A stretch of 64,000 nt of DNA from Jatrophihabitans telluris (GTDB lineage: Bacteria > Actinomycetota > Actinomycetes > Mycobacteriales > Jatrophihabitantaceae), in the NCBI RefSeq assembly GCF_023516435.1, contig NZ_CP097332.1, positions 1,984,001 to 2,048,000 of the forward strand, in the 5' to 3' direction. Position numbers and translations under genes: made by a program. The notes under the pieces are model-generated. The model was not told where the DNA came from and made no database searches. It saw only the letters and a program-made list of their open reading frames with translations. How positions within the stretch are numbered: position 1 is the first letter of the stretch; each line of letters begins with the position of its first letter. Positions 1 to 10,197 of this stretch are shown piece after piece.

Positions 1-356
<356 letters not shown>

Positions 357-443
357 GCCGCCCCGGCTGACGCCGACACCGATGGCCGGCCGACCCTGGG
401 CGGCCCTCGTCCCAGCACGACAGACCGAGGGGGAGTCACCCGT

Positions 444-1670
444 ATGCGCACGCTCGACGATCTGATCAAGGTCGGGGTGAGGGGCCGCCGCGTTCTGGTC
501 CGTAGCGACCTGAACGTCCCGCTGTCCAAGCACGACACGCCAACCGTGACCGACGACGGGCGCATCCGGGCATCCCTGCCGGTGCTGGTGCGCCTGCTGG
601 AAGCCGGTGCCCGGGTGATCGTGACGGCCCATCTCGGACGTCCCAAGGGAGCGCCGGAGGACAAGTACTCGCTGCGCCCGGTGGCCGACCGGTTGGCCCA
701 ACTGCTCGGTCGTCCGGTGCAGTTCGCCCTGGACACCGTCGGTGAAAGCGCCCGGTTGATGGCGGACGGCCTGTCCGACGGCGAGCTGCTCCTGCTGGAA
801 AACGTCCGGTTCAATCCGGGTGAGACGTCGAAGAACGATGCGGAGCGCGCTGAGTTCGCCACCGCGCTGGCCTTGCTCACCGGTGGTGAGGAGGACGGCG
901 GCGCCTACGTCGATGACGCCTTCGGGGCGGTGCACCGGGCCCACGCGTCGGTCTACGACGTCGCCAAACTGCTGCCGCACTACTGCGGCGATCTGGTCCG
1001 CGACGAGCTCGCCGTGCTGCAGCGGCTGACCGGCGAGGCCGGCGACGTCGAGCGGCCCTACGTCGTGGTCCTCGGCGGTTCCAAGGTCTCCGACAAGCTC
1101 GCCGTCATCGAGGCGCTGCTGCCGAAGGTCGACCGCCTGCTGGTGGGCGGAGGGATGTGCTTCACCTTCCTCAAGTCGCAGGGCTACGAGGTCGGCAAGT
1201 CGTTGCTGGAGGCAGACCAGGTCGACACGTGCGCGAGGCTACTGGCCGAGTCCGGTGACAAGATCGTCCTGCCCAGCGACGTCGTCGTGGCGCCCGAGTT
1301 CTCCGCCGACGCGCCGGTCCTGACCGTCCCCGTCTCGCAGATGCCGGCCGACCAGCTCGGCCTGGACATCGGGCCTGATTCGGTTGCGGCGTTCGCAAGG
1401 GTGTTGCACGAGGCGACGACGGTGTTCTGGAACGGACCGATGGGTGTCTTCGAACTTGCGCCGTTCGCGGCCGGGACCAAGGGCGTGGCCGAAGCGGTCA
1501 CGGGGGCCAGGGGCCTGACCGTCGTCGGCGGTGGGGATTCGGCGGCAGCCGTACGAGCCCTCGGCATCGACGAGAACCTGTTCGGCCATATCTCCACCGG
1601 CGGCGGGGCTTCGCTGGAGTACCTGGAGGGCAAGACCCTGCCGGGCGTCGCTGTCCTGTCCGAGAGCTGA
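444..1670 (+). CDS. pgk: Phosphoglycerate kinase
   Basis: Cytosolic glycolytic enzyme of 408 aa, full length, transferring the acyl phosphate of 1,3-bisphosphoglycerate to ADP. The N-terminal signature RSDLNVPL (residues 20-27) and LGRPKG are present. The nucleotide-binding C-terminal half carries [11 protein letters not shown] and the closing [13 protein letters not shown] near residue 386. The ATG at 444 is preceded by a purine-rich GGGGGAG Shine-Dalgarno stretch. It sits 87 bp after gap and 5 bp before tpiA, so co-transcription and translational coupling with tpiA are likely. Confidence 0.98.
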   Translation: MRTLDDLIKVGVRGRRVLVRSDLNVPLSKHDTPTVTDDGRIRASLPVLVRLLEAGARVIVTAHLGRPKGAPEDKYSLRPVADRLAQLLGRPVQFALDTVGESARLMADGLSDGELLLLENVRFNPGETSKNDAERAEFATALALLTGGEEDGGAYVDDAFGAVHRAHASVYDVAKLLPHYCGDLVRDELAVLQRLTGEAGDVERPYVVVLGGSKVSDKLAVIEALLPKVDRLLVGGGMCFTFLKSQGYEVGKSLLEADQVDTCARLLAESGDKIVLPSDVVVAPEFSADAPVLTVPVSQMPADQLGLDIGPDSVAAFARVLHEATTVFWNGPMGVFELAPFAAGTKGVAEAVTGARGLTVVGGGDSAAAVRALGIDENLFGHISTGGGASLEYLEGKTLPGVAVLSES

Positions 1671-1675
1671 TCGGC

Positions 1676-2473
1676 GTGGCCAAACCTGTGCGCAAGCCGT
1701 TGATCGCCGGCAACTGGAAGATGAATCTGAGCCATCTCGAGGCGATCGCCCTCGTCCAGAAGATCGCGTTCTCGCTCAAGCCGCAGCATTACGACGCGGT
1801 GGACGTGACGGTGCTGCCGGCCTTCACCTCCATCCGGTCGGTGCAGTCGCTCATCGACGGCGACAAGCTCCGCCTCAGCTACGGCGCTCAGGACCTGAGC
1901 CCGCACGCGTCGGGCGCGTACACCGGTGACGTCTCCGGACCGATGCTCGCCAAGCTCGGCTGCTCCTTCGTCACCGTCGGTCACTCGGAGCGGCGCCAGT
2001 ATCACGAGGAGTCCGACGAGCTGGTGAACCGAAAGCTGCGAGCGGCGCTGACCTGTGGCATGACGCCGATCCTGTGCGTCGGCGAGGGCATCGACGTGCG
2101 GGAAGCCGGCGACCACGTCGAGCACTGCAGCACTCAGCTCAGCGAAGGGCTCAGCGGCCTGAGCGAGGAGCAAGTCGACCAGGTCGTGCTCGCCTATGAA
2201 CCGATCTGGGCGATCGGGACGGGCAAGGTGGCAACCCCCGCCGACGCACAGGAGGTGTGCCGCGCCCTGCGGTCCGCGCTGTCCGAACGGCACGGGGCCG
2301 ACCTGGCCAACCGCACCCGCATCCTGTACGGCGGCTCGGTAAAAGCGAACAACGCCGGCGATCTGCTGGCTCAACCCGACCTCGACGGGGCGCTCGTCGG
2401 TGGGGCGAGCCTGGACGCGACCGAGTTCGCGGGGATCTGCGTCGCGGCCGCGGGCGGGCCCTTCGGTGGCTGA
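1676..2473 (+). CDS. tpiA: Triose-phosphate isomerase
   Basis: TIM-barrel enzyme of 265 aa interconverting dihydroxyacetone phosphate and glyceraldehyde 3-phosphate. All catalytic residues are visible: K15 in AGNWKMN, H103 in VGHSERR, and E175 in [12 protein letters not shown]. The phosphate loop YGGSVKANN follows. It starts with GTG only 5 bp after the pgk stop, and no alternative start gives a better N-terminus because [15 protein letters not shown] is the standard beginning. It is the last of the three linked glycolytic genes; a 126-bp gap with a palindrome separates it from secG. Confidence 0.98.
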   Translation: MAKPVRKPLIAGNWKMNLSHLEAIALVQKIAFSLKPQHYDAVDVTVLPAFTSIRSVQSLIDGDKLRLSYGAQDLSPHASGAYTGDVSGPMLAKLGCSFVTVGHSERRQYHEESDELVNRKLRAALTCGMTPILCVGEGIDVREAGDHVEHCSTQLSEGLSGLSEEQVDQVVLAYEPIWAIGTGKVATPADAQEVCRALRSALSERHGADLANRTRILYGGSVKANNAGDLLAQPDLDGALVGGASLDATEFAGICVAAAGGPFGG

Positions 2474-2504
2474 GCCGGCCGCGAAGCCAGTGGCCGGTTC
2501 ATCG

Positions 2505-2529
2505 GCTGGACGCGTCCAGCAGGTACCCT
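2505..2529 (+). promoter_or_regulatory. Perfect 16-bp palindrome plus -10-like box upstream of secG
   Basis: Bases 2505-2520 read GCTGGACGCGTCCAGC, a perfect zero-spacer palindrome. It is followed at 2524-2529 by TACCCT, which fits an actinobacterial -10 box. The palindrome lies where the -35 region of that promoter would be, about 80 bp before the secG start. An operator for a dimeric regulator is the simplest reading. A tpiA terminator is less likely because there is no loop and no T run. The regulator is unknown. Confidence 0.4.
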
Positions 2530-2599
2530 TTCTGCGAACCGTCCGGTCCACCCGCCGGCCGGCTGAATTCATCGAGACCTGAGCGAGGCCGTCCCACCC

Positions 2600-2833
2600 A
2601 TGATCATCACCCTGTCGATCGTCCTGATCATCGCGAGTCTGATGCTGATGGTGCTCGTCCTGCTGCACCGCGGCAAAGGCGGCGGCCTGTCGTCGATGTT
2701 CGGCGGATCGCTGTACTCCAGCCTTTCCGGATCCTCCGTTGTCGAGCGCAACCTTGATCGGCTGACCATCATCGCCGGCGTGGTCTGGGCGATCTGCATC
2801 GTCGGCCTCGGCCTGTTGTACAAGACGAGCTAG
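2600..2833 (+). CDS. secG: Preprotein translocase subunit SecG
   Basis: Small 77-aa inner-membrane subunit of the SecYEG protein-export channel. Two hydrophobic helices (about residues 2-22 and 55-74) flank the polar loop with the SecG-typical HRGKGGGLSSMFGG segment. Length and topology match the family. The ATG at 2600 follows the tpiA region with its own probable promoter. rbpA begins 2 bp after the stop. Clustering of secG with tpiA and pgk is common in Actinobacteria. Confidence 0.95.
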   Translation: MIITLSIVLIIASLMLMVLVLLHRGKGGGLSSMFGGSLYSSLSGSSVVERNLDRLTIIAGVVWAICIVGLGLLYKTS

Positions 2834-2835
2834 CA

Positions 2836-3177
2836 GTGGCGGGTGGAAACGCGATTCGGGGTAGCCGGATCGGCGCCGGTCCGATGGGCGAGAACGAACG
2901 CGGCGAGACCGCTCCGCGCCAGTGGGTGTCGTTCTTTTGCGCCAACGGCCACGAAACTCGACCTGCCTTCGCGATGGAAGCCGCTGTCCCGGACAACTGG
3001 GACTGCCAGCGGTGCGGGTTCCCTGCCGGGCGTGAGTCGACGGCGCCTCCCGCGGCCCCGCGAAACGAGCCGTACAAGACTCATCTCGCGTACGTGAAGG
3101 AGCGCCGCAGCGACGCCGACGGTGACGCCATCCTGGAAGAGGCGTTGGCCCGTCTGCGCGCCCGTCGGGGCGAGTAG
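2836..3177 (+). CDS. rbpA: RNA polymerase-binding protein RbpA
   Basis: A 113-aa actinobacterial transcription factor that binds the principal sigma factor and RNA polymerase and promotes open-complex formation. Recognisable parts are the N-terminal tail with RGSRIG, a zinc-binding core with C35, H39, C57 and C60 (FFCANGHE and WDCQRCG), a basic linker (EPYKTHLAYVKERRS), and a C-terminal sigma-interacting helix ending LARLRARRGE. It starts with GTG 2 bp after the secG stop, so translation is probably coupled. It converges on pgl with about 67 bp between stops. Confidence 0.93.
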   Translation: MAGGNAIRGSRIGAGPMGENERGETAPRQWVSFFCANGHETRPAFAMEAAVPDNWDCQRCGFPAGRESTAPPAAPRNEPYKTHLAYVKERRSDADGDAILEEALARLRARRGE

Positions 3178-3244
3178 CGGTACTCGCGTCCCGCGGCGGC
3201 GAGCGGATCGTCAGCCTCGGCCCGACAGCCCGGCCTAGCTCGTC

Positions 3245-4030
3245 TCAGGCGACGGGCGGGTCGTAGCGGTGCTTGGGAAGCTTGCTCGCTGCTGCGCGGT
3301 CCACGAGCCAGAGGGTGCGCTTCGTCCCGATGGCACCAGCGGAAGGGATCTGCACCCGCCCCGCGCCCCCGAGCGCCAGCGCGACCGCGTCCGCCTTGCC
3401 TTCTCCGGACGCGATCACCCAGATCTCGCGCGCGGCGTTGAGACCGTCGAAGCTCAGCGACAACCGCTCCGGTGGTGGTTTGGGCGAATTCCGGACCGGA
3501 ATGACGGTGTTCGAGTCGTCGTAGAGGCCGGGGTGTTCCGGGAACAACGAGCAGCAGTGACCGTCGGGACCGACGCCGAGCAGGACCACGTCGAACGCGG
3601 GCTGGTTGTCGGGGTCGTCCGGACGACGCGCGTCGGCCAGGGTGGCTGAGTAGCCGGCCGCTGCCGCATCGAGATCGTTACCGTATTCGCCGTCGGAGGC
3701 GGGCATCGGCCGGTGCCGGGCCGCGGAGAACGGGGCATGGTCCAGCAGCAGCTGCTGGGCGGCCAGGACGTTGCGGTCGGGGGAGTCCGCAGCCACGAAT
3801 CGCTCGTCACCCCAGAACACGTCCACCCGGCCCCAGTCGACGGCGTCGTTGGACGGCGACGCGGCCAGCGCCTTCCAGACGGATTCCATGATCGAGCCCG
3901 CGGTCAGCGCTATCGCCGCGCGGCCCCGACCCTGCTGCGCGTGGGTCAGCGTTGCGATGGTGCGAGCGGCAACGTCGGTCGCGAGCGCCTCGGCATCGTG
4001 CTGGACGACGAGTTCAGGGGCGGCGGCCAC
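3245..4030 (-). CDS. pgl: 6-Phosphogluconolactonase
   Basis: A 261-aa cytosolic enzyme hydrolysing 6-phosphogluconolactone in the oxidative pentose phosphate pathway. Family motifs are GDERFV (residues 74-79) and LLGVGPDGHCCSLFP (about 151-165); the latter replaces the usual E-D-G-H-T-A wording with PDGHCC but keeps G, D and H. The end, KRTLWLVDRAAA, is also typical. It is the last gene of the tkt-tal-zwf-opcA-pgl cluster and starts 4 bp after the opcA stop, so it is very likely co-transcribed with opcA and zwf. Confidence 0.95.
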   Translation of the reverse strand: MAAAPELVVQHDAEALATDVAARTIATLTHAQQGRGRAAIALTAGSIMESVWKALAASPSNDAVDWGRVDVFWGDERFVAADSPDRNVLAAQQLLLDHAPFSAARHRPMPASDGEYGNDLDAAAAGYSATLADARRPDDPDNQPAFDVVLLGVGPDGHCCSLFPEHPGLYDDSNTVIPVRNSPKPPPERLSLSFDGLNAAREIWVIASGEGKADAVALALGGAGRVQIPSAGAIGTKRTLWLVDRAAASKLPKHRYDPPVA

Positions 4031-4034
4031 CGGC

Positions 4035-5009
4035 TCAGCCCTCCTGGGCGGCCAGCGCCGGGTCGTGCCAGATGTGGGTCCGCACCGCGTTGCGCGAGTT
4101 CAGGTTGCGCTGGCCCGACACGGCGCCCAGGGCCTCGCCGTACGGCTGGTCGGCATCCAGGCGCCGCAGCTCTTCGGCCAGCATGTCGCCGGTCGTGCGC
4201 TGTGGGAACGGGGCGATGCTGTCGACCTGGCCGGGACGCCGGAGCACCAGCTTGTAACCCTCGTTGGACATCTGGACGCTGTGGCCGTCGGCGAAGTCCA
4301 CGACGACCGAGGAGATGTACTTGCCCTCGGCCTTCTCCACCGGAACGTAGATGCCCAGCCGCGAGGACAGCCAGCCGGCCAGGAGCTGGGCCGACGGGTC
4401 GACCGGGTTACCCCGGACGACGACGTTGCTGGCCGGAGCCGAGGCGGTGTCGAAGGCCGAGGCCAGCGCGGCACGCCAAGGGGTGATCACGGTCCACGTC
4501 AGGTCGGTATCGCCGGGGGCGTAGTCACGGGCCCGCTGTTGCAACGATGCGGCCGGGTCTTCGTCCCGGATGACGTTGGTGATCCGGCGGTCGGCGAAAA
4601 CACCCAGCGGATCGTGAGCGATGATCTGCGGCGTCTCGGAGTACCACCATGCGACGACGGGCGCATCCGGTGCGAGCAACGGCAGCGTGACGGACTCGGC
4701 GTGCAGGGCGAGCCGCCCGAACATCCGCAGCACCACCGATTCGCCCGGTCCGAGCCGGCCGCCGAGGGTGACTTCGGCGTCCAAACGCGGTACCGGAGCG
4801 TCGATGTTCTTGCGCAGCACCATGATCACCCGCATCGGGTGCTTGGAGGCAGCCGTCGCGACCGCCGCTTCGACGTCAGCGGTGTCCTTCTCCTCGAGCA
4901 CGACCACGAGGGTCAGGGCGAGACCGCTGGTCACGGCGCCACCCGTCCGACGCTCGGCGGCCAGGGCCTGGACTACGGCAGTTCCGGTGGTATCCCACAG
5001 GGTGGTCAC
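4035..5009 (-). CDS. opcA: Glucose-6-phosphate dehydrogenase assembly protein OpcA
   Basis: A 324-aa actinobacterial protein needed for assembly or redox-tuned activity of G6PDH. The chosen start is GTG at 5009 (VTTLWDTTGTAVVQ), because a GAGGAG ribosome-binding site sits just upstream; the longer open frame adds 29 residues without family character. Typical segments include VAWWYSETPQIIAHDPLG and RDYAPGDTDLTWTVITPWR. It starts 23 bp after the zwf stop and is followed by pgl at 4 bp, in the conserved zwf-opcA-pgl order. Confidence 0.94.
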   Translation of the reverse strand: MTTLWDTTGTAVVQALAAERRTGGAVTSGLALTLVVVLEEKDTADVEAAVATAASKHPMRVIMVLRKNIDAPVPRLDAEVTLGGRLGPGESVVLRMFGRLALHAESVTLPLLAPDAPVVAWWYSETPQIIAHDPLGVFADRRITNVIRDEDPAASLQQRARDYAPGDTDLTWTVITPWRAALASAFDTASAPASNVVVRGNPVDPSAQLLAGWLSSRLGIYVPVEKAEGKYISSVVVDFADGHSVQMSNEGYKLVLRRPGQVDSIAPFPQRTTGDMLAEELRRLDADQPYGEALGAVSGQRNLNSRNAVRTHIWHDPALAAQEG

Positions 5010-5032
5010 TGACTGTCTCCTCTTGTGCGTCG

Positions 5033-6631
5033 TTACGGCCGGCGCCAAGCGCGGCCTTCGCGGCCGAGCATGATCTCCGCACCCTTGGGGCCCCATTCAC
5101 CGGCGCGGTAGAGCTCCGGCGGGTGGTTGGCCCAGAATTTCTCCAGAGGGTCGATCACGCGCCAGGACGCCTCGACCTCCTCGTTGCGGGGGAACAGCGT
5201 GGCATCGCCCAGCAGCACATCGAGGATCAGCCGCTCGTAGGCCTCGGGACTGGACTCGGTGAAGGCCTCGCCGTAGAGGAAGTCCATCGCGACGTCGCGG
5301 ACCTCCATCATCGATCCAGGAACCTTCGAGCCGAACTTCAGCGTCACGCCCTCATCGGGCTGGACGCGGATGACCAGCTGGTTGTGCCCGAGTTCTTCGG
5401 TGTCGGTATGGCTGAACGGCAGGTGGGGCGCCTTCTTGAACAACACCGCGATCTCGGTGACGCGGCGCGGCAGCCGTTTACCGGTGCGCAGGTAGAACGG
5501 CACTCCGGCCCAGCGGCGGGTGTCGATACCGAGTCGCACCGTGGCGTAGGTCTCGGTGTTGGAGTCAGGGGGGACGTCCTTCTCGGCGCGGTAGGCCAGC
5601 ACCCGCTCGCCCGCCAGCCACCCCTGGTCGTACTGCCCCCGTACTGCGTCGGCGGCCAGGTCCGGCGGCAGCGTGATGGCCCGCAGCACCTTGATCTTCT
5701 CGGTGCGGATCGCCTCAGCGGTGAACTCGACCGGCTCCTCCATCGCTGTGAGCGCGAGGAGCTGGAGCAGGTGGTTCTGCAGTACGTCGCGGGCAGCTCC
5801 GGTGGCGTCGTAGAACGCGGCGCGACCGCCGATCCCGACGTCTTCGGCCATCGTGATCTGCACCGAATCGACGTAGTTGGCGTTCCAGACCGGCTCGAAG
5901 AGCTGGTTGGCGAAGCGCAGCGCCATCAGGTTCTGGACGGTCTCCTTGCCCAGGTAATGGTCGATCCGGAAGACGTCCTGGGCCGTGAACACCGAGTCGA
6001 CCAGCGAGTTGAGCTCGATCGCGCTGGGCAGGTCGTGCCCGAACGGCTTCTCCACCACGACGCGTCGCCAGCCACCCGAGGCGGCGTTGTCCGCCATCCG
6101 GGTGCGCTCCATCTGCTTGAGCACCACGGGAAACAGGCTGGGCGGGATCGACAGGTAGAAAGCGGCATTGCCCTTGATCCCGTGGCTGTTGCGCAGCTCG
6201 TCAAGGGTCTCGGCGAGCTCGTCGAAGGCGGCGTCGTCGTCGAAGGAACCGGCGACGAACTTGATGTCACCCGACAGCCGACTCCAGACCTCCTCGTTCC
6301 AGTCCGTCCGCGCGTATTGTTTCGCCGCCTTCTTCGCCAGCGACTCGAAGTCGCCGTCGCCCCAGTCGCGCCGGGCGAAGCCCAGCAGAACGAAGTCGGC
6401 CGGCAGCAGGCCGCGGTTGGCCAGGTCGTAGATCGCCGGCAGCAGCTTCTTGCGAGACAGGTCGCCCGTCACGCCGAACACCACCAGCGCGCACGGCTCG
6501 GGGACGCGCGGCAGCCGACGGTCGCCCGGGTCCCGTAACGGGTTGTTGCGCTGGCGCCCGGACAGCTGTGGGCCGCCGAAGGTCTCGTCCGCGCCCACCG
6601 CTGTCGGCCGGGCGTCGTCGGTCACGCTCAC
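5033..6631 (-). CDS. zwf: Glucose-6-phosphate 1-dehydrogenase
   Basis: A 532-aa enzyme oxidising glucose 6-phosphate and committing carbon to the oxidative pentose phosphate pathway. Visible are the coenzyme loop GVTGDLSRKK (residues 53-62), EKPFGHD (194-200), and the active-site signature RIDHYLGKE (222-230) with catalytic H225. The GTG start at 6631 has an AGGGAG ribosome-binding site. The 45-residue N-terminal extension before the dinucleotide fold (NPLRDPGDRRLPRVPEP) is normal for actinobacterial Zwf. A strong hairpin separates it from tal upstream. Confidence 0.97.
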   Translation of the reverse strand: MSVTDDARPTAVGADETFGGPQLSGRQRNNPLRDPGDRRLPRVPEPCALVVFGVTGDLSRKKLLPAIYDLANRGLLPADFVLLGFARRDWGDGDFESLAKKAAKQYARTDWNEEVWSRLSGDIKFVAGSFDDDAAFDELAETLDELRNSHGIKGNAAFYLSIPPSLFPVVLKQMERTRMADNAASGGWRRVVVEKPFGHDLPSAIELNSLVDSVFTAQDVFRIDHYLGKETVQNLMALRFANQLFEPVWNANYVDSVQITMAEDVGIGGRAAFYDATGAARDVLQNHLLQLLALTAMEEPVEFTAEAIRTEKIKVLRAITLPPDLAADAVRGQYDQGWLAGERVLAYRAEKDVPPDSNTETYATVRLGIDTRRWAGVPFYLRTGKRLPRRVTEIAVLFKKAPHLPFSHTDTEELGHNQLVIRVQPDEGVTLKFGSKVPGSMMEVRDVAMDFLYGEAFTESSPEAYERLILDVLLGDATLFPRNEEVEASWRVIDPLEKFWANHPPELYRAGEWGPKGAEIMLGREGRAWRRP

Positions 6632-6665
6632 TGTTACTCCCTGATGGTGTGTTGCTGCCGTCGAA

Positions 6666-6704
6666 GGCCCCGTAGGTCAGCCCTGCGGGCGGACCTACGG
6701 GGCC
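6666..6704 (-). terminator. Perfect 13-bp stem-loop between tal and zwf
   Basis: Bases 6666-6678 (GGCCCCGTAGGTC) and 6692-6704 (GACCTACGGGGCC) are perfect inverted repeats. The 13-nt loop itself contains a GCCC/GGGC mini-stem. It lies 6 bp downstream of the tal stop and 34 bp before the zwf start on the transcribed strand. There is no U tract. It should act as an intrinsic-like terminator or an attenuator or stabiliser that decouples tkt-tal from zwf-opcA-pgl. Confidence 0.6.
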
Positions 6705-6710
6705 AGCGGG

Positions 6711-7817
6711 CTACTTGACCGCGTCGAGCTGGCCCTTGACGCCCTCGAGCAGGATGGACCACGAGTCCATGAACTTCTGAACGCCTTCGGTCTCGAGCAA
6801 CTCGGTGACCTCGTCGATCTCGATGCCGAGCGCGGACAGATCGGCGAACACCGCGCGCGCCTCGTCATAGCCGGTGTTTGCCGTCTGGCCGGTGATCGTG
6901 CCGTGGTCGACGAGCGCGTTCAGCGTCGCCTCGGGCATCGTGTTCACAGTGTCCGGGGCGACGAGCTGGGTCACATACATGGTGTCGTCGTAGTTCGGGT
7001 CCTTGACGCCGGTCGAGGCCCACAGTGGACGCTGCTTGTTGGCACCGTCGGCGGCGAGGGACTGCCAGCGCTCACCGGCGAAGACCTGGTCGAAGGCTTC
7101 GTAGGCCAGGCGTGCGTTGGCGATACCAGCCTTGCCGCGGACGGCCTTCGCCTCGTCGGTGCCCAGCTTGTCCAGCCGCTTGTCGATCTCGGTGTCCACG
7201 CGTGAGACGAAGAAGGACGCGACCGAGCGGACGGTCGACAGGTCGACGCCGTTGGTACGGGCCTGTTCCAGCCCGGCGAGGTAGGCCTCCATCACCTTCA
7301 GGTAGCGCTCGATCGAGAAGATCAGGGTGACGTTCACGCTGATCCCGGCGGCGGTGGCTGCCGTGATCGCCGGCAGACCGGCCAGGGTCGCGGGGATCTT
7401 GATCATCACATTCGGACGGTCGACCAGCCACCACAGCGCCTTGGCCTCGGCCGTGGTCTTGTCCGTCTCGTGGGCGATCCGCGGGTCGACCTCGATCGAC
7501 ACCCGGCCGTCCTTGCCCTGGCTCGACTCGTACACCGGCTTGAGGACGTCGCACGCCCACCGGATGTCGTAGGAGGTGAGCAGACGGACGGCCTCTTCGA
7601 GCTGGACTCCCCGCACCACGAGGTCCTTCGTCTGCTCGTCGTAGGCCGCGCCCTGCTCGAGAGCCTTCTGGAAGATCGACGGGTTGCTCGTCACCCCGAC
7701 GACGTCCGAGCTGTCGATCAGTTCGCGCAGGTTGCCGCTCACCAGCCGTTCCCGGCTGATGTCATCGAGCCAGATCGACACGCCCTGTGCCGAGAGGGCC
7801 TTGGTGGATTCGCTCAT
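6711..7817 (-). CDS. tal: Transaldolase
   Basis: A 368-aa class I aldolase transferring dihydroxyacetone units between sugar phosphates in the non-oxidative pentose phosphate pathway. GVTSNPSIF (residues 41-49) and the Schiff-base lysine K140 in [12 protein letters not shown] are present. The start at 7817 ([12 protein letters not shown]) has an AGGAGG ribosome-binding site, and the in-frame upstream extension is not conserved in character. It lies 58 bp downstream of tkt and is followed by a hairpin. Confidence 0.96.
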   Translation of the reverse strand: MSESTKALSAQGVSIWLDDISRERLVSGNLRELIDSSDVVGVTSNPSIFQKALEQGAAYDEQTKDLVVRGVQLEEAVRLLTSYDIRWACDVLKPVYESSQGKDGRVSIEVDPRIAHETDKTTAEAKALWWLVDRPNVMIKIPATLAGLPAITAATAAGISVNVTLIFSIERYLKVMEAYLAGLEQARTNGVDLSTVRSVASFFVSRVDTEIDKRLDKLGTDEAKAVRGKAGIANARLAYEAFDQVFAGERWQSLAADGANKQRPLWASTGVKDPNYDDTMYVTQLVAPDTVNTMPEATLNALVDHGTITGQTANTGYDEARAVFADLSALGIEIDEVTELLETEGVQKFMDSWSILLEGVKGQLDAVK

Positions 7818-7875
7818 CGTGAGCCTCCTGATTTCTGATTGTGAAAAGTCGGTGGTCGCCCGCCGGGGCGCCGAT

Positions 7876-9996
7876 CTAGTTTCCGGTCGTCTCGCCGGTG
7901 ATCTCGCCGACGCGCTCGAGCGAGGCGTGCGCCGCCGCGACCACGCGGTCGGCGGTGAATCCGAACTGCTCGAACAGCACTCCCGCCGCGGCGCTGGCGC
8001 CGAAGTGGTCGATGGCCACGATCTCGCCGGCCTCGCCGACGACGTCACGCCACCCCATACCCACCGCGGCCTCGACGCTGACCCGCGCCTTGACCGACTG
8101 GGGTAGCACGTGTGACTGGTACGAGCGGTCCTGGGCGTAGAACCACTCCTGGCACGGCATCGACACGACCCTGGTCGGCGTGCCTTCCGCCTCCAGCCGC
8201 TCGCGCGCGGTGAGGGCCAGCGAGACCTCGGAGCCGGTCGCGATGAGAATCACCTTGGGCATGCCGGCGGAGCAATCCTCCAGGACGTAGGCGCCCTTGT
8301 TCGCGTCGACGACCTTCGCCGGGTCGAGCACCGGCAGGTTCTGCCGTGACAGGGCGAGCCCGGCCGGGCGGTCGGTGTGCTCCAGGATGGTCTTCCAGAC
8401 GACGGCCGTCTCGTTGGCATCGGCCGGACGAACGACGTCCAGGCCCGGGATGGCCCGCAGCGCCGCCAGCTGCTCGATGGGCTGGTGCGTCGGGCCGTCC
8501 TCGCCGAGACCGATGGAGTCGTGCGTCCACACGTAGGTCACCGGCAGTTGCATGAGCGCGGCCAGTCGCACGGGCGGCCGCATGTAGTCGCTGAAGACCA
8601 GGAACGTCCCGCCGTAGACGCGGGTACCGCCGTGCAGCGTGATGCCGTTCATGATCGAACCCATCGCGTGCTCGCGGATGCCGAAGTGCAGCGTGCGGCC
8701 GTAGGGACCGCCTGGGAAGGCCTTGGTCTGGCGGTCGGCCGGCACGAAGCTCGGCTGGCCCTCCATGGTCGTGTTGTTGCTCTCGGCCAGGTCGGCCGAA
8801 CCGCCCCAGAGTTCGGGCAGCACGTCGGCGAGCGCGGTCAGGATCTTGCCGGAGGCGGCGCGGGTGGCCAGGCTGGCCGGCTTGCCGTCCTTCTCGGTGT
8901 CGAAGCTGGGCAGCGAATCGGCCCAGTCGGCGGGCAGCGTACGGGTCGCCATCCGGTCGAACAGGGCCTTCGGCTCGGGATTCTTCGCCGCCCACTGGTC
9001 GAACGCGGGCTGCCACTCGGCCTCGGCGGCCCGACCGCGATCGACAAGCTTGCGGGTGTGGGCGAGCACCTCGTCGTCGACGGCGAAGTGGACGTCCGGG
9101 TTGAAGCCCAGGATCTGCTTGGTCGCGCGGATCTCGTCCTCACCGAGGGCCGAGCCGTGCGCCTTGCCGGTGTTCTGCTTGGTCGGGGCGGGCCAGCCGA
9201 TGATCGTGCGGACGGCGATGAACGAGGGCCGGTTGGTTTCGGCCTTGGCCGCTTCGACGGCGGCCTCCAGCGCGACGATGTCCTCGCCCGAGTCGACGTA
9301 CTGGACATGCCAGCCGTAGGCCTCGTAGCGCTTGAGGACGTCCTCGGAGAAGGCGATGTTGGTGTCGTCCTCGATCGAGATGTGGTTGTCGTCCCAGAAC
9401 AGGATGAGGTTGCCGAGCTGCTGGTGACCGGCCAGGCTCGAGGCCTCGCCGGACACGCCCTCTTCCAGGCAGCCGTCGCCGGCAACGACGTAGATGTGGT
9501 GATCGAACGGGGATTTGCCCACCGGCGCGTCCGGATCGAACAGGCCACGCTCGCGGCGGGCCGCCATTGCCATACCGACCGCGTTGGCCACACCCTGGCC
9601 GAGCGGGCCGGTGGTCGTCTCCACGCCGATCGTGTGACCGTGCTCGGGGTGACCGGGAGTCAGCGAGCCCCACGTCCGCAGCGAGCGCAGGTCCTCGAGC
9701 TCGAGGCCGTAGCCACCCAGGAAGAGCTGGCAGTACAGCGTCAGCGACGAGTGACCGTTGGACAGGACGAACCGGTCGCGGGCCGCCCAGTTGGGGTCCG
9801 CGGGGTTGTGGCGCATGACCCGCTGGAAGAGCAGATAGGCCAGTGGAGCCAGGCTCATGGCGGTGCCGGGGTGCCCGTTGCCGACCTTCTGCACGGCGTC
9901 GGCCGCAAGGAGTCGAGCCGTGTCCACCGCCTTCGTGTCGAGTTCCGACCACCACTTCGGATGGGTCTGGACTACTCCGTCTGCGGTCTTGGTCAC
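7876..9996 (-). CDS. tkt: Transketolase
   Basis: A 706-aa thiamine diphosphate enzyme moving two-carbon units between ketoses and aldoses. [11 protein letters not shown] (41-51), [12 protein letters not shown]-like [12 protein letters not shown], and the ThDP motif starting GDGCLEEG (173) and ending in FWDDNHIS are intact, as is the C-terminal pyrimidine domain ([15 protein letters not shown]). I prefer the GTG at 9996 because AGGAGAGG lies 6 nt upstream. An ATG at 10020 would add 8 residues but lacks a ribosome-binding site. It is the first gene of the pentose phosphate cluster and divergent from ctaB. Confidence 0.97.
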   Translation of the reverse strand: MTKTADGVVQTHPKWWSELDTKAVDTARLLAADAVQKVGNGHPGTAMSLAPLAYLLFQRVMRHNPADPNWAARDRFVLSNGHSSLTLYCQLFLGGYGLELEDLRSLRTWGSLTPGHPEHGHTIGVETTTGPLGQGVANAVGMAMAARRERGLFDPDAPVGKSPFDHHIYVVAGDGCLEEGVSGEASSLAGHQQLGNLILFWDDNHISIEDDTNIAFSEDVLKRYEAYGWHVQYVDSGEDIVALEAAVEAAKAETNRPSFIAVRTIIGWPAPTKQNTGKAHGSALGEDEIRATKQILGFNPDVHFAVDDEVLAHTRKLVDRGRAAEAEWQPAFDQWAAKNPEPKALFDRMATRTLPADWADSLPSFDTEKDGKPASLATRAASGKILTALADVLPELWGGSADLAESNNTTMEGQPSFVPADRQTKAFPGGPYGRTLHFGIREHAMGSIMNGITLHGGTRVYGGTFLVFSDYMRPPVRLAALMQLPVTYVWTHDSIGLGEDGPTHQPIEQLAALRAIPGLDVVRPADANETAVVWKTILEHTDRPAGLALSRQNLPVLDPAKVVDANKGAYVLEDCSAGMPKVILIATGSEVSLALTARERLEAEGTPTRVVSMPCQEWFYAQDRSYQSHVLPQSVKARVSVEAAVGMGWRDVVGEAGEIVAIDHFGASAAAGVLFEQFGFTADRVVAAAHASLERVGEITGETTGN

Positions 9997-10185
9997 GTGC
10001 CTCTCCTGCTCTGCGGACATCGGGTGTACCGGTGTCGAGCCTAATCGCTTTCAGTTCAGCGCTGCGGGCGGGTGGCCAGCTTTTTTGGTCCCTGTTCGTG
10101 CCCGGTTCGGCCGCACATTTCCCGGACGGATATCGCGGCCGGCGTCCGTCGGGCCGTCGCGTGCCGGACCGCCGCGGCGGACAGC

Positions 10186-10191
10186 TACCCT
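10186..10191 (+). promoter_or_regulatory. -10 box of leaderless ctaB
   Basis: TACCCT sits exactly 6 nt before the GTG start of ctaB at 10198. This places the transcription start at or within a base or two of the start codon, the leaderless arrangement common in Actinobacteria. The 177-bp tkt-ctaB interval (10021-10197) is otherwise a divergent promoter region; TAGGCT on the minus strand near 10040 may serve tkt. Confidence 0.55.
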
Positions 10192-10197
10192 GTTCGG

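Noticed and set aside
358-405. GCCGCCC/GGGCGGC inverted repeat between gap and pgk
   Set aside because: Seven-base arms with a loop of about 35 nt in GC-rich DNA are expected by chance.
1184-2668. 494-codon open frame on the minus strand over pgk and tpiA
   Set aside because: It is antisense to two certain genes, lacks any family wording, and its composition (R, G, D, H, Q rich) is that of a GC-rich mirror frame.
8377-10044. 555-codon open frame on the plus strand antisense to tkt
   Set aside because: tkt motifs are complete on the other strand; this frame has no ribosome-binding site and mirror-frame composition.
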